This document shows, in pieces, positions 1-11,857 of a stretch of DNA of 64,000 bases. Source of the DNA: Monocercomonoides exilis (taxonomy: Eukaryota; Preaxostyla; Oxymonadida; Polymastigidae); the NCBI GenBank assembly GCA_001643675.2, contig LSRY02000034.1, positions 310,001-374,000 of the forward strand. The letters run 5' to 3'. Within the stretch, counting starts at the first letter, position 1. Each line of letters opens with the position of its first letter. The notes beneath the pieces were generated by a model. That model made no database searches, was not told the origin of the DNA, and was given only the letters and a program-made list of their open reading frames with translations. Made by a program: the position numbers and the translations under genes.

Positions 1-289
1 GTATTCTGTACATGTTGCGAGTATTGGATGACGTTAATCTCCTCCATTTCTGAGTCTGCTCCGTCACTCCCATCAAACCTCCTTTGCGCCACAAGCACTG
101 TCAGCGCACCTTCCTCTCCTTCTCTTCCCGGATTATCGACCCTTTGCCTCTCTTTCTTCTTCTTCTTCAGCAGCAATTGTAATTAGCAGATATTGTCAAT
201 TTCGGATTTTTTGTTCTCAAAAATTGAACCAACTTCAGCTAAATATGTTTTGTGACTGGACCAGGAGGAAGATCCATATGTTTCATCTG

Positions 290-711
290 CATTTGCTGCT
301 TTTTTTTACAACTTCCATCGCTAACAAGCTTGGTCCCATTCTGCTCGTGCTGTCCTATGAAGATAACAATCCACCAGAAATCAAAGCATTTTATATTCCT
401 TCACCTCCTTCGTCTCTCTCTCTTCTGCTTGAAAGAAAGCCATCATCCATTTTTCCTAAATCTCCCGCTTCGCCTCCACAGTCAGCTCATTCTCTGGGAA
501 TCTTTTCATTCATCTTCCGCTTGTCTTTCTCCTTAGTGGATGTCTTCTCAAACATTCGAGTTAGTTCGTTGTGAAAATTCTCCGGAGCTGCAACATGCTT
601 TGCATTCTCTTCTTCTTCTTCTTTTCTTCTTCTTCTTCCTTCCTTTCTGTTATTACCTTTTCCATCATTTTCTTTTCGTGAAGGCATTGGAGGAAGGTTT
701 GTTTTCATCAA
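290..711 (-). CDS. Charged unidentified coding fragment
   Basis: On the minus strand a lysine/arginine/glutamate-rich frame opens at 711, reads through one TGA near 487 and continues to a TGA near 290. In its second half it reads TAA and TAG as Gln and still looks protein-like (GIQNALISGG, LLSSQDSTSR). There is no recognisable domain. The plus-strand ORF over the same bases is rich in F, L and S, as expected for an antisense shadow. It could be an exon or a decayed 3' part of a gene outside the window. Function is unknown. Confidence 0.35.
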
Positions 712-1330
712 AAAACCAGAAATTTGGAAGAGGAAGAAGAAGAAGAAGACAGAAGAAGAAGAAGAATGGAAGACGAAGACGAAGAGGAAGAAGAAGAAGT
801 GAAAGAAGACTTTTTATCATTTTCTTTAAGAAGTTTGTTGGTAATTTTGATTATATCGAAAAGAAGAAGAAAGAAAAGGAGAAGATAAAGATTGCGGAAA
901 ACAGCGGACGAACGGAATGATGTGAAAAGGTTGCTTAATCGTTGTGCTGAGAAAGCAAGCATATAAGGTGATTGTTTTTGAAGATGAGAGACGAAGAATA
1001 GGAAGGCAAAGAGGATGAGGAAGACGATGAAACATATTAACAAAATGAACACATTCTGAATTTTGTGGAGAAAAAGAAGACTGAAAGGAAGAGAAGACGA
1101 CTACGATAAAGACGAAGGAAACGAATATGAAAGAAGAGGAAGAAGAAGAATTATACGAGCAAAAAATGGATTTGAAGACATTTTCAGCAGGAGTAGAATG
1201 CATTGTTGTGGTGCAATCGGAATAAGTCATATTTGAAAATCTCAGCAAACAGGAAAAAGTGAAATCCTCGTGATGCAAAAGAAGAATATTATATCGCATC
1301 AGCGTTGTGGATGAATGAAATGTTGAAGCT
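712..1330 (+). CDS. Acidic/basic low-complexity coding-like tract
   Basis: GAA/AGA-rich sequence. One plus frame starts at ATG near 767 with an acidic run, then a short hydrophobic stretch (SLRSLLVILIIS), then a basic tail. A second frame beginning near 983 reads MRDEEQEGKEDEEDD and continues with TAA/TAG as Gln (TYQQNEHILNF) until a TGA. The pieces lie in different frames. Simple repeats can mimic coding in several frames and the minus strand also has a 172-codon ORF, so strand and reality are uncertain. No family is recognised. Confidence 0.25.
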
Positions 1331-1529
1331 TCAAACTGGTGCATGATTGAAATAGTTATATTTCAAATGACTAAGAAGAATAAGAGCATGAAGACTCAAA
1401 TTCTATTTGATATTTGATGTCTGTTATAAGCATCAAATGTTCTATATATTGAAATGCGAACAAAATTGTTGTTCTGTCACTGAACACAATGAATCTCCAT
1501 ATAAAAATTCGATGAAAAAAATGCAGTTT

Positions 1530-2423
1530 CAGATGCATTTCTGAAAGATGAATTATTATTCTTTCATTTTCACTGATATTCTATCTCGGGCTGACAAATT
1601 ATTTATGAAAAAAATCGTATTGGTTGCTATTATTGCAGCTTTTTTAATAGAAATAAAATGAGAATATGGTTCAAACACATTAATTGCTTTGTGCTTTGCT
1701 CACAAAAATATCCACATGAAAATTAATGCATATTTATTTTTGACACAATAAAATACAAAAAATTATAAATACGTTCGATTTTCCTGAAAATATGTGAAAT
1801 TAAAAATCTCGATCACAAAAGTGGTCACTAATTTTTCTTCGGATTTTGCAACAAACAAACATTAAAAGATGTGGGGAAGCTGTCTGCGTGGAAATCTGAG
1901 AAAAAATTAGTGACCACTTTTGTGATCGCCAGTCATTTGGTAAAACACTTTTATTAAGGTTCTCATCAGATTTGATCCGTTGAATGATCGAAACTATAAT
2001 TAAACTGACAATTGAAATGACTGGGGATCACAAAAGTGGTCACTAATTTTTTCTCAGATTTCCACACAGTTCGCTTCCCCACATCTTTTAATGACTGTTT
2101 GTTGCAAAATCTGAAGAAAAATTAGTGACCACTTTTGTGATCGAGATTTTTAATTTCACATATTTTCAGGAAAATCGAACGTATTTATAATTTTTTGTAT
2201 TTTATTGTGTCAAAAATAAATATGCATTAATTTTCATGTGGATATTTTTGTGAGCAAAGCACAAAGCAATTAATGTGTTTGAACCATATTCTCATTTTAT
2301 TTCTATTAAAAAAGCTGCAATAATAGCAACCAATACGATTTTTTTCATAAATAATTTGTCAGCCCGAGATGGAATATCAGTGAAAATGAAAGAATAATAA
2401 TTCATCTTTCAGAAATATGTCTG
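1530..2423. repeat. Large near-perfect palindrome with nested inverted repeats
   Basis: The left arm 1530-1938 and right arm 2015-2423 are each 409 bp and are near-identical inverted copies around a 76-bp spacer; a few substitutions differ. Each arm holds a smaller inverted repeat with 26-bp ends (GATCACAAAAGTGGTCACTA...) about 65 bp apart, so four copies of that end sequence occur at about 1811, 1902, 2026 and 2120. This fits a head-to-head dimer of a small terminal-inverted-repeat element plus about 270 bp of its host DNA. No ORF of note. Confidence 0.93.
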
Positions 2424-2980
2424 TAAGTGATTCTATTTTAATGAGTATTTCTTTGACTTTATTTTTTATTTCATCATGGTTAATTGGTTTTTTCTCCATT
2501 ATTATTAATTCAATCTATCTTTTTTTTGATTCTCTATTTTGACTTATTATTTCTTTGAATATACTCTGAACTTATCTTCATTGATTTTTAAAATTTATTT
2601 ATAAATTTATTCATCTGACTTTTGGATTTTATTTTTCATGTTTATCGTATATTGATAGCTATTTATCGTGACACAGCGTGCATTGAAGATGGAGAAAAAA
2701 AGATGAAAGCAAATTAACTAAATAATGAAGAAATGAATTTCTTTTTTAATTAAAAAAGATTTTTGGAGAAATAACAGTTCACTTGAAATGAAGTTTAATT
2801 TTTGTTGGATGAAGATGAAGAAAGAGAACATGACAATAGAGTTCAGAAGAATCAGAAGGAAATATATTTTCTGAATGAAATCATAGCAAAGAGAAAAGAA
2901 ACAGGAGCAAAACCATTTGAAAATTGATTCGCATCAGCTAATTAGCATATTCAAAAAGTGAATGAATAAAAAATCAACTT
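2424..2980. other. AT-rich spacer, no gene seen
   Basis: AT-rich sequence with no convincing frame under either the standard code or TAR=Gln. It separates the palindrome from the beta-helix fragment. Confidence 0.5.
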
Positions 2981-2984
2981 CTTC

Positions 2985-3760
2985 GTTGGAAGCACTTCTG
3001 TAAATGGCAGAGGAAATGATGTGTTCTTCAGTGGAAGCAGCATAACCCAATCCCCATTTGAGAATTGTGGTTCAACAACTCAAACTAAAAGAGTGTGGAA
3101 TCAAGGAACTGCTGACAATGAAACTTTCAATGGCTGGCTCCCCCTCATTGCCCAGAACAAAATAGTCTCAAATGGTGGAAGTGATGCTGATGTCTGTGGA
3201 AGACCCCAAAAGACCCCATGTGCCGCCATCGAATATGCTCTCAACGGCTTCATTTCCCTCCTCCAAGAAGCATCCCTCACCCCCTTCACCTCAACATTTG
3301 TTCCTCTTCAAGCACTCACCTTCAGTGCGATTGATTCCAAAATCACAGGAAATGACACAGATTCCACCAACATCGCCTCCAGTAGTATTCCTCAACCATC
3401 TTCTTCTTCTTCTTTTTCTTTTTCATCATCATCTTTTTCTTCTGCTGCTGCTAATGCTTTTTCTCAAAAATCTTTTTCCTTTCCCCTCTCGTCCTTCCAT
3501 TCATCTCATTCGTCTTCCCATTCTCGCCTATTCCCTTTTCAGTGGTATGTTTTCAACATCAGAGGAATGTGCGAACATTGCTTCATTTTTTTGCTTGAAT
3601 GAAGTTCAGTCGCACGACTTCAATGCTTTCATCATCATCTCAAACTTCTCCCCATTTATCGAAAGATTGTTCCATTTCACATTCCTCCTCTTCATCGTTT
3701 TCTTCCTCATATTAATCATAAGCCACTTTTCCAAATAACACATCCACTAAATTATCTTCC
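2985..3760 (+). pseudogene. Fragment of a cysteine-rich beta-helix surface protein
   Basis: The first frame (to the TGA at 3602) contains SPFENCGSTTQTKRVWNQGT, WLPLIAQNKIVSNGGSDADV and CGRPQKTPCAAIEYAL. This is the CG...PC-A-IE block that opens repeat units of oxymonad pectin-lyase-like surface proteins. After about 3540 the family-like reading moves to another frame (GMFSTSEECANIASFF, then FNAFIIISNF), so the copy is frameshifted. No start or signal peptide is visible upstream. It runs into the serine-rich ORF downstream, and where one ends and the other begins is unclear. I read it as a decayed or mis-assembled copy of the gene type seen intact at 40.7-43.6 kb. Confidence 0.6.
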
Positions 3761-6700
3761 TTATCTCCCTCTTCGTTATCATAATTTTCGTCTTTATTTT
3801 CCTCCTCTTTTTCTGCTTCTTCTGCTTCTTCTGCTTCTTCTGCTTCTGCTGCTTCTCCTTCTTCCTCAGTTTCAGCTTCTCCTCCTTCTCCTCCTCCTTT
3901 GCTGTCTCCAACACTCAGACCAGACTCATTTCAGCTCTCAAAGAACAAAACAGCAGACTCTCGTATTCATCCTCGTCTGCGCACAGCCAATCTTCCTCGC
4001 TCGCCTCTTTCAACACACACTTCATCTGCTCCATCACCATCCATTTCACCTTCTCCTTTCTCTTCTTTATCATCATCTTCTTCCTCCTCCTCTTTGTCGT
4101 CGTCGTCGTCATCTTCATCATCATCTTCTTCTTCTCTTCCACCTTCTTCTCTTTCTCCCTTGTCCAACTCCACCTCCTTCCAGAAGTTAAGTTCTGCCAA
4201 GAAAATCAAGCGCCTCAAGAAGGATTCGAACCTTCGCCTGCTGTCGAGCCGTGTGTTGCGCCATCTTCGCACTCTTCAGAATGAGCAACTGGAGAAAGAG
4301 CTACTTCAACAACAGCAGCAGCAAATGAGGATGAACCAGCAGATGAGTCAACAGCAGCAGCAGCAGATGAACAGTTTTACTCCAACTGTCAGATTTGAGC
4401 TTCCACCTTCAGATGAGTCTGCTTCAAATGAGACATCAAATGAGGGTAATGGGCAGATGGAGGTGGAAGAGGAAAGACAATTTTCTGTTGGGAATGCAAC
4501 AGCAGATACAATTGACACAGCAAGTGTGAATGAAAGTGGAAGTGTCAATGACAATAGCAATGGAAGTATCAATGTGAATGAGAATATGAGTGAGAATGGC
4601 AGTTATGCTGCTTCTTTATCTCCTTCTCTGTCTCCCTCTGTTTCTCTTCCTCTTTCCTCTTCCCATTCAACATATCTTCCTCATCTTCCCCACTCATCTC
4701 ATCCATCTCAACTAACACTGTCTGCACAAGTTCCTCTTTTATCTCTTAATTCTTCTTCTCCTTCTCTTTCATCCCTTTCCTCCTTTTCTTCTCTCTCTCC
4801 TCTCCCTTCTCTCTCCTCTCCTTCTTCAAGCAGCATCCGAACAAGATCTCTTGCTGCCTCTGACAGACGAGCCGGCTTCTGCAAAGAGCACATCCCAGCG
4901 CCGTTGGAATACGAAGAGCAGCTGTACTCAATCTTCACTCCGCCTTCGTCGCCTGTGAAGAAAGAAGGAAACATGCTTCTCTCTGCGCATTCAGCTGTTT
5001 ATTCTGCTTCTGCTTCTATTTCTTCTTCTCGCCCAATGCTCTCATCTTCATATTCTGTCTCTTTCACTCCTTCGTTCACTCCTTCTGTACCTTCTACCAT
5101 TTCTCCTTCAACTTCCTTTTTTCCTTCTTCTTCTTCTGTCTCTTCCTCTTCTATTACTCCTGTCTCATCCATCTTGCCTATCTCCCCAATCTCCACTCTC
5201 CCTTCTGTCCCTTCTTTTCCTTCTGCTGCCTCTTCTCCTTCTTCTCCTTCTGACTCTGATGCTGACATGCCCCCAAACAACCGCTTCATCCACTCACTCA
5301 GCAAATCTCTGTCTGAAATACTGTCAAAGAAATCAGCAGAAATCACAACCATTTCATCTTCTCGCAATCTTCCTCAGCCAACTAAATCTATTTTGCCTTC
5401 TTCTTCTTCTTCTTCTTCTTCATTTGTTCTCTCTCACACCTCAAGTCTTCCAACGCCCTCCACTTCGATCTATGCCATTCTCTCTCAGCGCTCAGATGAA
5501 GAGCTGCTGTGTCTGATTGAAGCATATCTGGCTGATTCAATGAAGAAGACGAAGAAGCGCATCAAAATGGAATTCAACGAAGAAGAGAGAGAACTGATGG
5601 AGTTGAGAAGAAGCAAGAAAGAACGATTGAAGCAGCTGAGGGCAGTGCGAGCAGCAGAGAAAGCAGAAGAAGAGAGGAAGAGGAGGAAGAGCGAGATGAA
5701 AGCGAAAGAGGAGAAGGAGGCGTTGCAGGCAGAGGCCGAGCGGATGATGAAGAGCAGCACATATGCTGTGCTTAGACAGAAGGCGCTGATTGCACAAATT
5801 GGTAATGACATCCCAAAAGTGCGGAGGATGTTCCCAGCAGCTGCAAAGTGTTTGGAGTGGAACAAAACAAAAGGAATTGAATGGTTGGCTCATGAAAATG
5901 TCACTTACAGAGAATTGGCAAATAATCCGGATTTCCCAACGCTGGGCTTTGGAATAATAATATTACCTTCTGAAGCGCGCAAGAATCCATCATTGTTATT
6001 ATATTCTTCTTCTTCCACAAAACACTCCACCAATCATACAACCTCTCCTCCTTCCAGCACCAACCCCAACACAATTGACAAGAGTGTTTCTATTCTACTT
6101 CGCCGTGCCGAAAGCATCGCCTCCTCCTCTCATTCTGCCTTCGTCTTCCGCTCTGTCGACTTTGTTGTGCTCAAAGTGACCCGCCTCTTCTCCTCTCGCG
6201 CCTTCGTCCTGGCTGCCTCCCTCGGCTTGTCTGGTGCTGAGCTCACTGCCATCTGGAGGCTGTTTGTGTTGTGTGCGTCTTCTGCGCATTCGCTCGTGCT
6301 GCTGCCAAATCAGTCGCTCCACACGCTGTTTGTGGGGTGTGTCTACGTCGTCGCTGCCATCTTCGCACAGACAGTGCTGTCTACATTGTTTGAGCAAGAG
6401 GTGGATGATGTTGATGAACTGATGGAGAAGGAAGAAGGAGATGATGTGATTATCACAAACAACAAAGACACACCAAGATGGATGTATCAGCTGTGTGAGG
6501 GAGAGAAAGAGAAAGAGGAGAGGAAGGATCTGCTGAAGAAGAGGCAGCAGCAGCGGAAGGAGATGCGGAATTCGCAGCTGCTTTCGAACGGTGTTGTGTT
6601 TTCGCAGTGGTGTGAGGCGTTTGTGAGGTATTCGCTTGTTGGGCTGACAACAGACAGGATTCTGCAGCCACGTGCATTTCTGAGCAGTGTCAGTGCAGTG

Positions 6701-8128
6701 GATCCATCAAAGAGTTCAGTGGCTGAGCTGATGAAGCAGAAGAAGAAGGAAAAGAAGGAGATGGAGAAGAAACAGAAGATGATGACAATGTTGAATCAGA
6801 ACAATACAATTTTCAGTGGAAATGGAGTGAGTTCATCTGATTCTCTGATGAATAGCAACATCAATCGTGTCAGCAATGAAGCAGGTTTCAGAGAAAACAA
6901 CAAAAAAGCGAATAAAAGCACAAAAAAGACAAATCCATCCATTCTGACGCTGTCACAGATCATCTCCACATACTGCAGATGCTTCCCTTCTGTCACAAGC
7001 ACATTGGAATCGAATCGATTCAATCAAAATGCAACTGACAGTTCTGAAAAAGCTAACAAAAGTGCTGTTTCTGTTGGCTCTGCCACTCCTCCTCTGACTC
7101 CAACATATTCTCCGCCTTCTTCTCCATCTCTCACTCCTTCAATGTCTTCTTCTTCGTTCTCTCCTTCCTCTTTTCCTTCCTCTCCTTCTTCCTCTTCCTC
7201 TTCTTCCTCTTCTTTTGGAATTCCAACAGCATCTCTTGCTTCTTCTCCTCTTCTTCCGTCTGTCACATCATCTTCCACTTCATCTGAACATTCCAATCAA
7301 ATAAATCACCAACATCATTCATCATCATCTTCTTCTTCCTCCTCCTCTTCCTCCTCCTCCTCCTCTTTCCATTTCTCTTCCCTCCCTCTTTTCCTCCAGC
7401 CCCGTTTCGTTGCCCATTACATCAACACTCTCTTCATTCCTGAGCTCCATCGTGAATTGGACGGCATATCAGCTGCGTTTGAGGCAGAGCTGAGAGATTT
7501 CGAAAAGCAGAGAGCGAATTACGTGGCTGAACAGCAGCGAGTGAAGGACAAAGAGAAGTCAGCTCCAAAAGGCGCACTCAGAAATATGCAGGTCATTCCG
7601 AAATCTTTGCGTTCTTCTTCTTCTTCTTCCTCCTCCTCCTCTTCTGCTTCCTCTTCTTCCTCTTCATCATCATCTTCTTCTTCTCATGAGAATTCAACAG
7701 CACTTGTGCCTCTTTCACATCCATCGACCAATTATTACAACGGAATGAAGCAGAGGAACATTCCTCACCCTCAGCTGATGCCTCCTCCTGGTTCATCATC
7801 TTCTTCTGCTTCTTCTTCAACTTCTTCTGTTTCTTTTCGTTCTCGTTTATCTTCCTCTTCTTTAACTTCTTCTTCTTCTTCTCATTTCTCCTCTCTTTCT
7901 TCCACCGCCTCTCGTCTTTTGGGCAAGTCTTCTTTGAATTCTCGTCTTTCCATTGTTCCCTCGCACTCCAGGCGCTCCAGCAAGCATCAAGCACATCCTC
8001 CACTTAGCCCTCTCACTCGCACACAGACACAGCCACAAACACAGACACAAAAGATGAACATCAACAACTTGCTGAGAAGTGCTAATGATGAGGTGAAAAT
8101 GGAGAAAGAGAGAGAGAAAGAAAGAGAA

Positions 8129-8180
<52 letters not shown>

Positions 8181-9613
8181 GTGGTGGTGGAAGTGGAAGT
8201 GGAAGTGGAATGGGAATGGCTCAGTTGAATGAAGCGCCGAGTGTTCTGTCTCAAACAGTGAAGCAGATGAAGAAAGAGATGATTGAGATAAGCAAAGGAG
8301 ATGTTGTGAAAAGAGAAGAAGACATGATCGGTGAGGACGGAGACAAGGGAAAAATAACACCAACAAATTCAACAGAAATGACATCAGATGCTTCTGCTCC
8401 TTCATCAGAAGCATCAACTGTGATGTCATTTTCAATAACTTCTTCTTCTGCTGCTTCTGCTGCTTCAAATACTTCTTTTCCTCCTGCAACTTCATCATCC
8501 ATTCCATCAAAGCAATTGCCTTCTCCCCGTTCTCCTTCAAAGAGAAGAAAGGGCATTCCATCTTCTTCGTCTTCCTCTTCCTCTTCCTCCGCCTCTCCTT
8601 CTCCTTCTCCTTCTCCTTCCTCTTCTCCCTCATCTTCACCCTATCCTTCCTCCACCCCCAGTTCCCCTCTGCCCCCTCATCCCTCATCTCCCCTTCGCCA
8701 TCAGCTGTCTGCCTCAGACATCGTCGAAGGGAAAAGGCAAGTGCATGCACCGAAGATGTTAGACCTCGACTTCCGAAAGCCACACAGGGGAAAGCCAAAA
8801 AGAGGGAAGAAGACGATTGGGAAAGAGAATTCATTGTTTGCAGCGAGAGAGGCGAGGGAAGAAGGAGAAGAGAGAGAGGAGAGAGAAGAAAGAGGAGGAA
8901 ATGGAATGGATAGCAATGGTGAAGGTGTAAGTGAAGGTGTGTCATCAGATAGAGACAAGATGGATGAAAGTGACTCACTTGGATTTCTGAGTGAAGACGG
9001 AGAGTCTGCAAAGGAAGGGAAGAAAGAAGAAGAGGAAGAAGAGAATGAGAAGAAGAAAGAAGGAAATGAAAATGTAAATGACAATGAAGATGTTAACAAC
9101 ACAGTGAGTGATTCAAACAAAGTCAGTGAAGAACAACAAACTTACACAAAAGAGGAAGAAGGAAGCTCAAATTCACTCAATCTTCAGTCTTCTTCTTCTT
9201 CTTCTGCTTCTTCTGCTTCTTCTTCCACCTCTGCATCGTTAAGTGCTGGCTTTCCAACTGCCTCTTTCCCTATATCTAATGCTCAAGCCAAGAATCCCTC
9301 TTCATCATCATCATCTTCTTCTTCTGTTTCACTGCTGAGCATTCCATCAACTGCATTTGGAAGAGCACTCAAAAGAAGCGGCGGGAGAAAAGCGCTTGCT
9401 GCCTTCAAGCGAACAGTTCGAATGAAGACGCACACAGGCTCAAGAATTGCTCCACCCGAGTTCAAATCAGAAGTGCTGGGACTGACAAACAAGATGGGTG
9501 GAAGCAGCAGGGGAAGAAGAGTGAAGGATGTGCAAATGCAAATGCAACAGCGCAGAATACGAGGCGTTTGGAATCAACTGTTGTAACATTGGCGAGCAAG
9601 AGGATAGTTTTGA
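3599..9613 (+). CDS. Giant serine-rich protein with retinoblastoma-like B pocket
   Basis: One frame is free of all three stops from 3899 to 9586; with TAR as Gln it runs from ATG 3599 to TGA 9611-9613 (about 2,000 residues). Poly-Ser, poly-Gln, acidic and Arg-Glu tracts alternate with conserved-looking blocks. Counting from codon 3899, residues about 750-840 (LGLSGAELTAIWRLF, then LLPNQSLHTLFVGCVYVVAA), about 1016-1030 (LTLSQIISTYCRC) and about 1170-1190 (FVAHYINTLFIPELHREL) match, in order, the cyclin-like B-pocket helices of Rb/RBR proteins (IW...; nrhLdqlilcaiYvv; f.eIi..Yr; ...FYN.iFiPsv). I could not identify the A pocket. Rb proteins repress E2F targets in the nucleus. The family call is by eye from motif order; length is about twice the usual. 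No TAR codon occurs between 3899 and 9583. Confidence 0.55.
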
Positions 9614-10199
9614 AACAAAGAGAAGGAGAAGGAAAAGGAAAAGGAGAGAGAAAAGGAAAAGGAGAAAGAGAAAGAGAAGGGAAGAATAATTTATGCGTTT
9701 AAAGAGCTTCTTCCAGATGAATAGGAGTTTGGAAGACAAAGAGGAGCAAAGCGGAGATAGAAAGCGAGCGTGAAAGGGAAAGGAAAAGCGAAAGGAAAAG
9801 CATTCCTATCAAAGACAAGTCCGACGATGAGTTCGTATGATGTACTGAGTGAGATGCTTTCGAGAGAGCTGGAGCTGCTACATGTGGTAGATGGCAGCAT
9901 CACATTTGACTCTTCTGTGTCTGACACGAGTGAGACAAGTGGAAGAAGTGACAGAAACATTGATGGAAATGAATATGACGAGGAAGTTTTTGATGAGGAT
10001 GAGGAGGAGGAAGAAGATGAAGACATGGAGTAAGACAGGATTCTCAGTGCAAAGATATTTTTGACAAGTACACGGTCCATTCGGCAGACACTGGAAAAGA
10101 GCAGATCTGTATTTGAATATGACACCTCGAACACATGCAACTCAGCAAAAATGAGAGAAAACAGCTCAGTAGAAGCAACAATTTAAAGCAGCTGAGATG
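9614..10199 (+). CDS. Continuation of the preceding frame: KE-rich and acidic segment
   Basis: The frame of the giant ORF resumes directly after TGA 9611 with a Lys-Glu run, then IIYAFKELLPDEQEFGRQRG, an MSSYDVLSEMLSRELELL block and an acidic stretch, and ends ATIQSS at a TGA near 10199. Two TAG and two TAA are read as Gln inside it. Composition is clearly protein-like, so it is either the C-terminal part of the same protein with one TGA to pass, or the remains of the next exon. No domain is recognised. Confidence 0.45.
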
Positions 10200-10269
10200 A
10201 AAGAGAGGCAGAAGAAGGAGGCACTTACGAAGAAGAAGAAGAACATACTGAAGCTGACACATGGAAGTA

Positions 10270-11128
10270 TTATTCCTCTTATCAAGCCAGTCTTCCTTCT
10301 GCTGCCTTCAAATCTCGTTCAGGAAGAGGAAATCAAGGCAAAGACGCTCAAAAGAAAGATCTGGCCGAGAGGGAAAGGGAAGAACATGTTCTATTTGTTC
10401 GAGATGAAGGGATGAAAGAGTGAGTGAACGGAGCAGGCGCAGCAGACACTGAAGAAGCAGAAGAAGACAGTGAAGATGATGACAATGACGATAGCGATTG
10501 TTGTGACGATAGTAATGATGAAGATAATTTGGATATAGCACGATCTGCTGACACATCAAATGCAGATGAAACAGATATGACGACAGAAAGAGAAGAAGAC
10601 TGAAGCACACTCCCTGCCCTGCACTTCCCTCTCAAGCATCGAAAGACGCTTTCATCGATATCCCAAAAGAGCAATCAGAAGAAGTCGCATGTCACTTTCT
10701 CACACACCTTAACCATCGTCTGCGGAGAGCTCAGTCCAACCCATCTGCAGTTCACCTTTCCTTCACCCAAGTCTGCAAAGGAAAATGGAGAGAAAGAAGA
10801 AGACGAGAACTCAATTGGCTCAGAAGGCAGCAGAGAAGCCAGACAGCACCCGCCAGAAGACACAGCAATCACAGCTTGGCGGCTGTTTCTGTGTCACGAA
10901 GACATCTTGTCTTGTCTGCCATCAGAGCAGCACTCGGCAGAGCAACACAGACACACCTCAGAGCAGCTGCAGCGAATGGGTTTGCAACGGTGTCTTCTTC
11001 CTCCTCCTCCTCCTCAGCTGGTCTGTCTAACCAGACAGGTTATGCAAATATCAATGCCAATGGAAGTGATGGTGGAGGAGTGGATGACTTTGGGATTATC
11101 ATTCTGTTTGGGAGGAAATGCAGACTGA
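10270..11128 (+). pseudogene. Frameshifted coding remnant, unidentified
   Basis: One plus frame reads AFKSRSGRGNQGKDAQKKDL, then an acidic block (AEEDSEDDDNDDSDCCDDSN), then ENGEKEEDENSIGSEGSREA and EDTAITAWRLFLCHEDILSC, but it crosses TGA codons near 10420 and 10600. A neighbouring frame (10876-11150) carries SNQTGYANINANGSDGGG and DDFGIIILFG. Codon use is GC-richer than the transposon part of the window. It may be downstream exons of the pocket-protein gene or another gene; I cannot tell. Confidence 0.4.
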
Positions 11129-11857
11129 AGACAGGGCTGGAGAAACTGTTTTGTGGTCGATGCAGCAGGTTGGGAAGAATGAAGGCGCTGCTTTGCTCCA
11201 CTCACTCGGAAACGCGCTGTCTCATCTTTTCAACCAGCTTTGGCCACCTCAGCTCCAAAGTTCACAACCATTCCTTCTTCGCATGCTGGTGAAACAGGGA
11301 AAGTATTGGCAAATGATGCGAACTCGTTTCTGAGCCTGTTGTGTGGAACGAGGCTGTTCAGCTTGGGAGGAGAAGATACTGTGAGAGATGCACAACTGGT
11401 GGAGAACATGAGAAAGGAGATGAATGTGTGGAGAGGAGAAGGAAGGACAGCTGTTGAAGGAGGGGACGAGGCAAGAGGCACAGTTGAGCTGTTCTGAGAA
11501 GAGAGGGGAATCTTCAGCACTATTCCTGATGTGCAGAACAAGATCAATAGAAAGAATGATGAACATAATTTCTCTTTGAATGCAGTGGAAAGAGAGTCAT
11601 ATGCAATCAATGCGAATATTCTGCTTGACCCGCTTTTGTTTGCTTCGTCTGTCTTTTTCGAAGACCAACAACTTATGCTGTCTGCCTCAGAAAATACAAT
11701 TTTAGTTCCTCCTCAAAGAACTACATATGTCCCATCCATCGGAGAAACTCTGCTCGAACTGACAAATCCATCTTTTCAGGTTGTTCCGCTGTGCATTGAG
11801 TATCCACAGAAAGGGGAGCAGCATTCGATTCTGCCTTCTTCTCTCGAGTTTTCATGA
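11118..11857 (+). pseudogene. Frameshifted coding remnant, unidentified helical protein
   Basis: Two overlapping plus frames each look real. 11118-11333 gives QQVGKNEGAALLHSLGNALS and HLFNQLWPPQLQ. 11240-11857 gives NSFLSLLCGTRLFSLGGEDT and VRDAQLVENMRKEMNVWRGE, passes a TGA near 11495, then ILLDPLLFASSVFFEDQQLM and VVPLCIEYPQKGEQ. The good reading hops frame near 11230-11330, so at least one indel separates them. The next fragment starts in another frame at 11854. Confidence 0.4.

Noticed and set aside
3915-9492. Many minus-strand ORFs inside the giant serine-rich gene
   Set aside because: They are Glu/Lys/Asp-rich mirror images of poly-Ser codons (TCT/TTC to AGA/GAA) and hold no conserved blocks.
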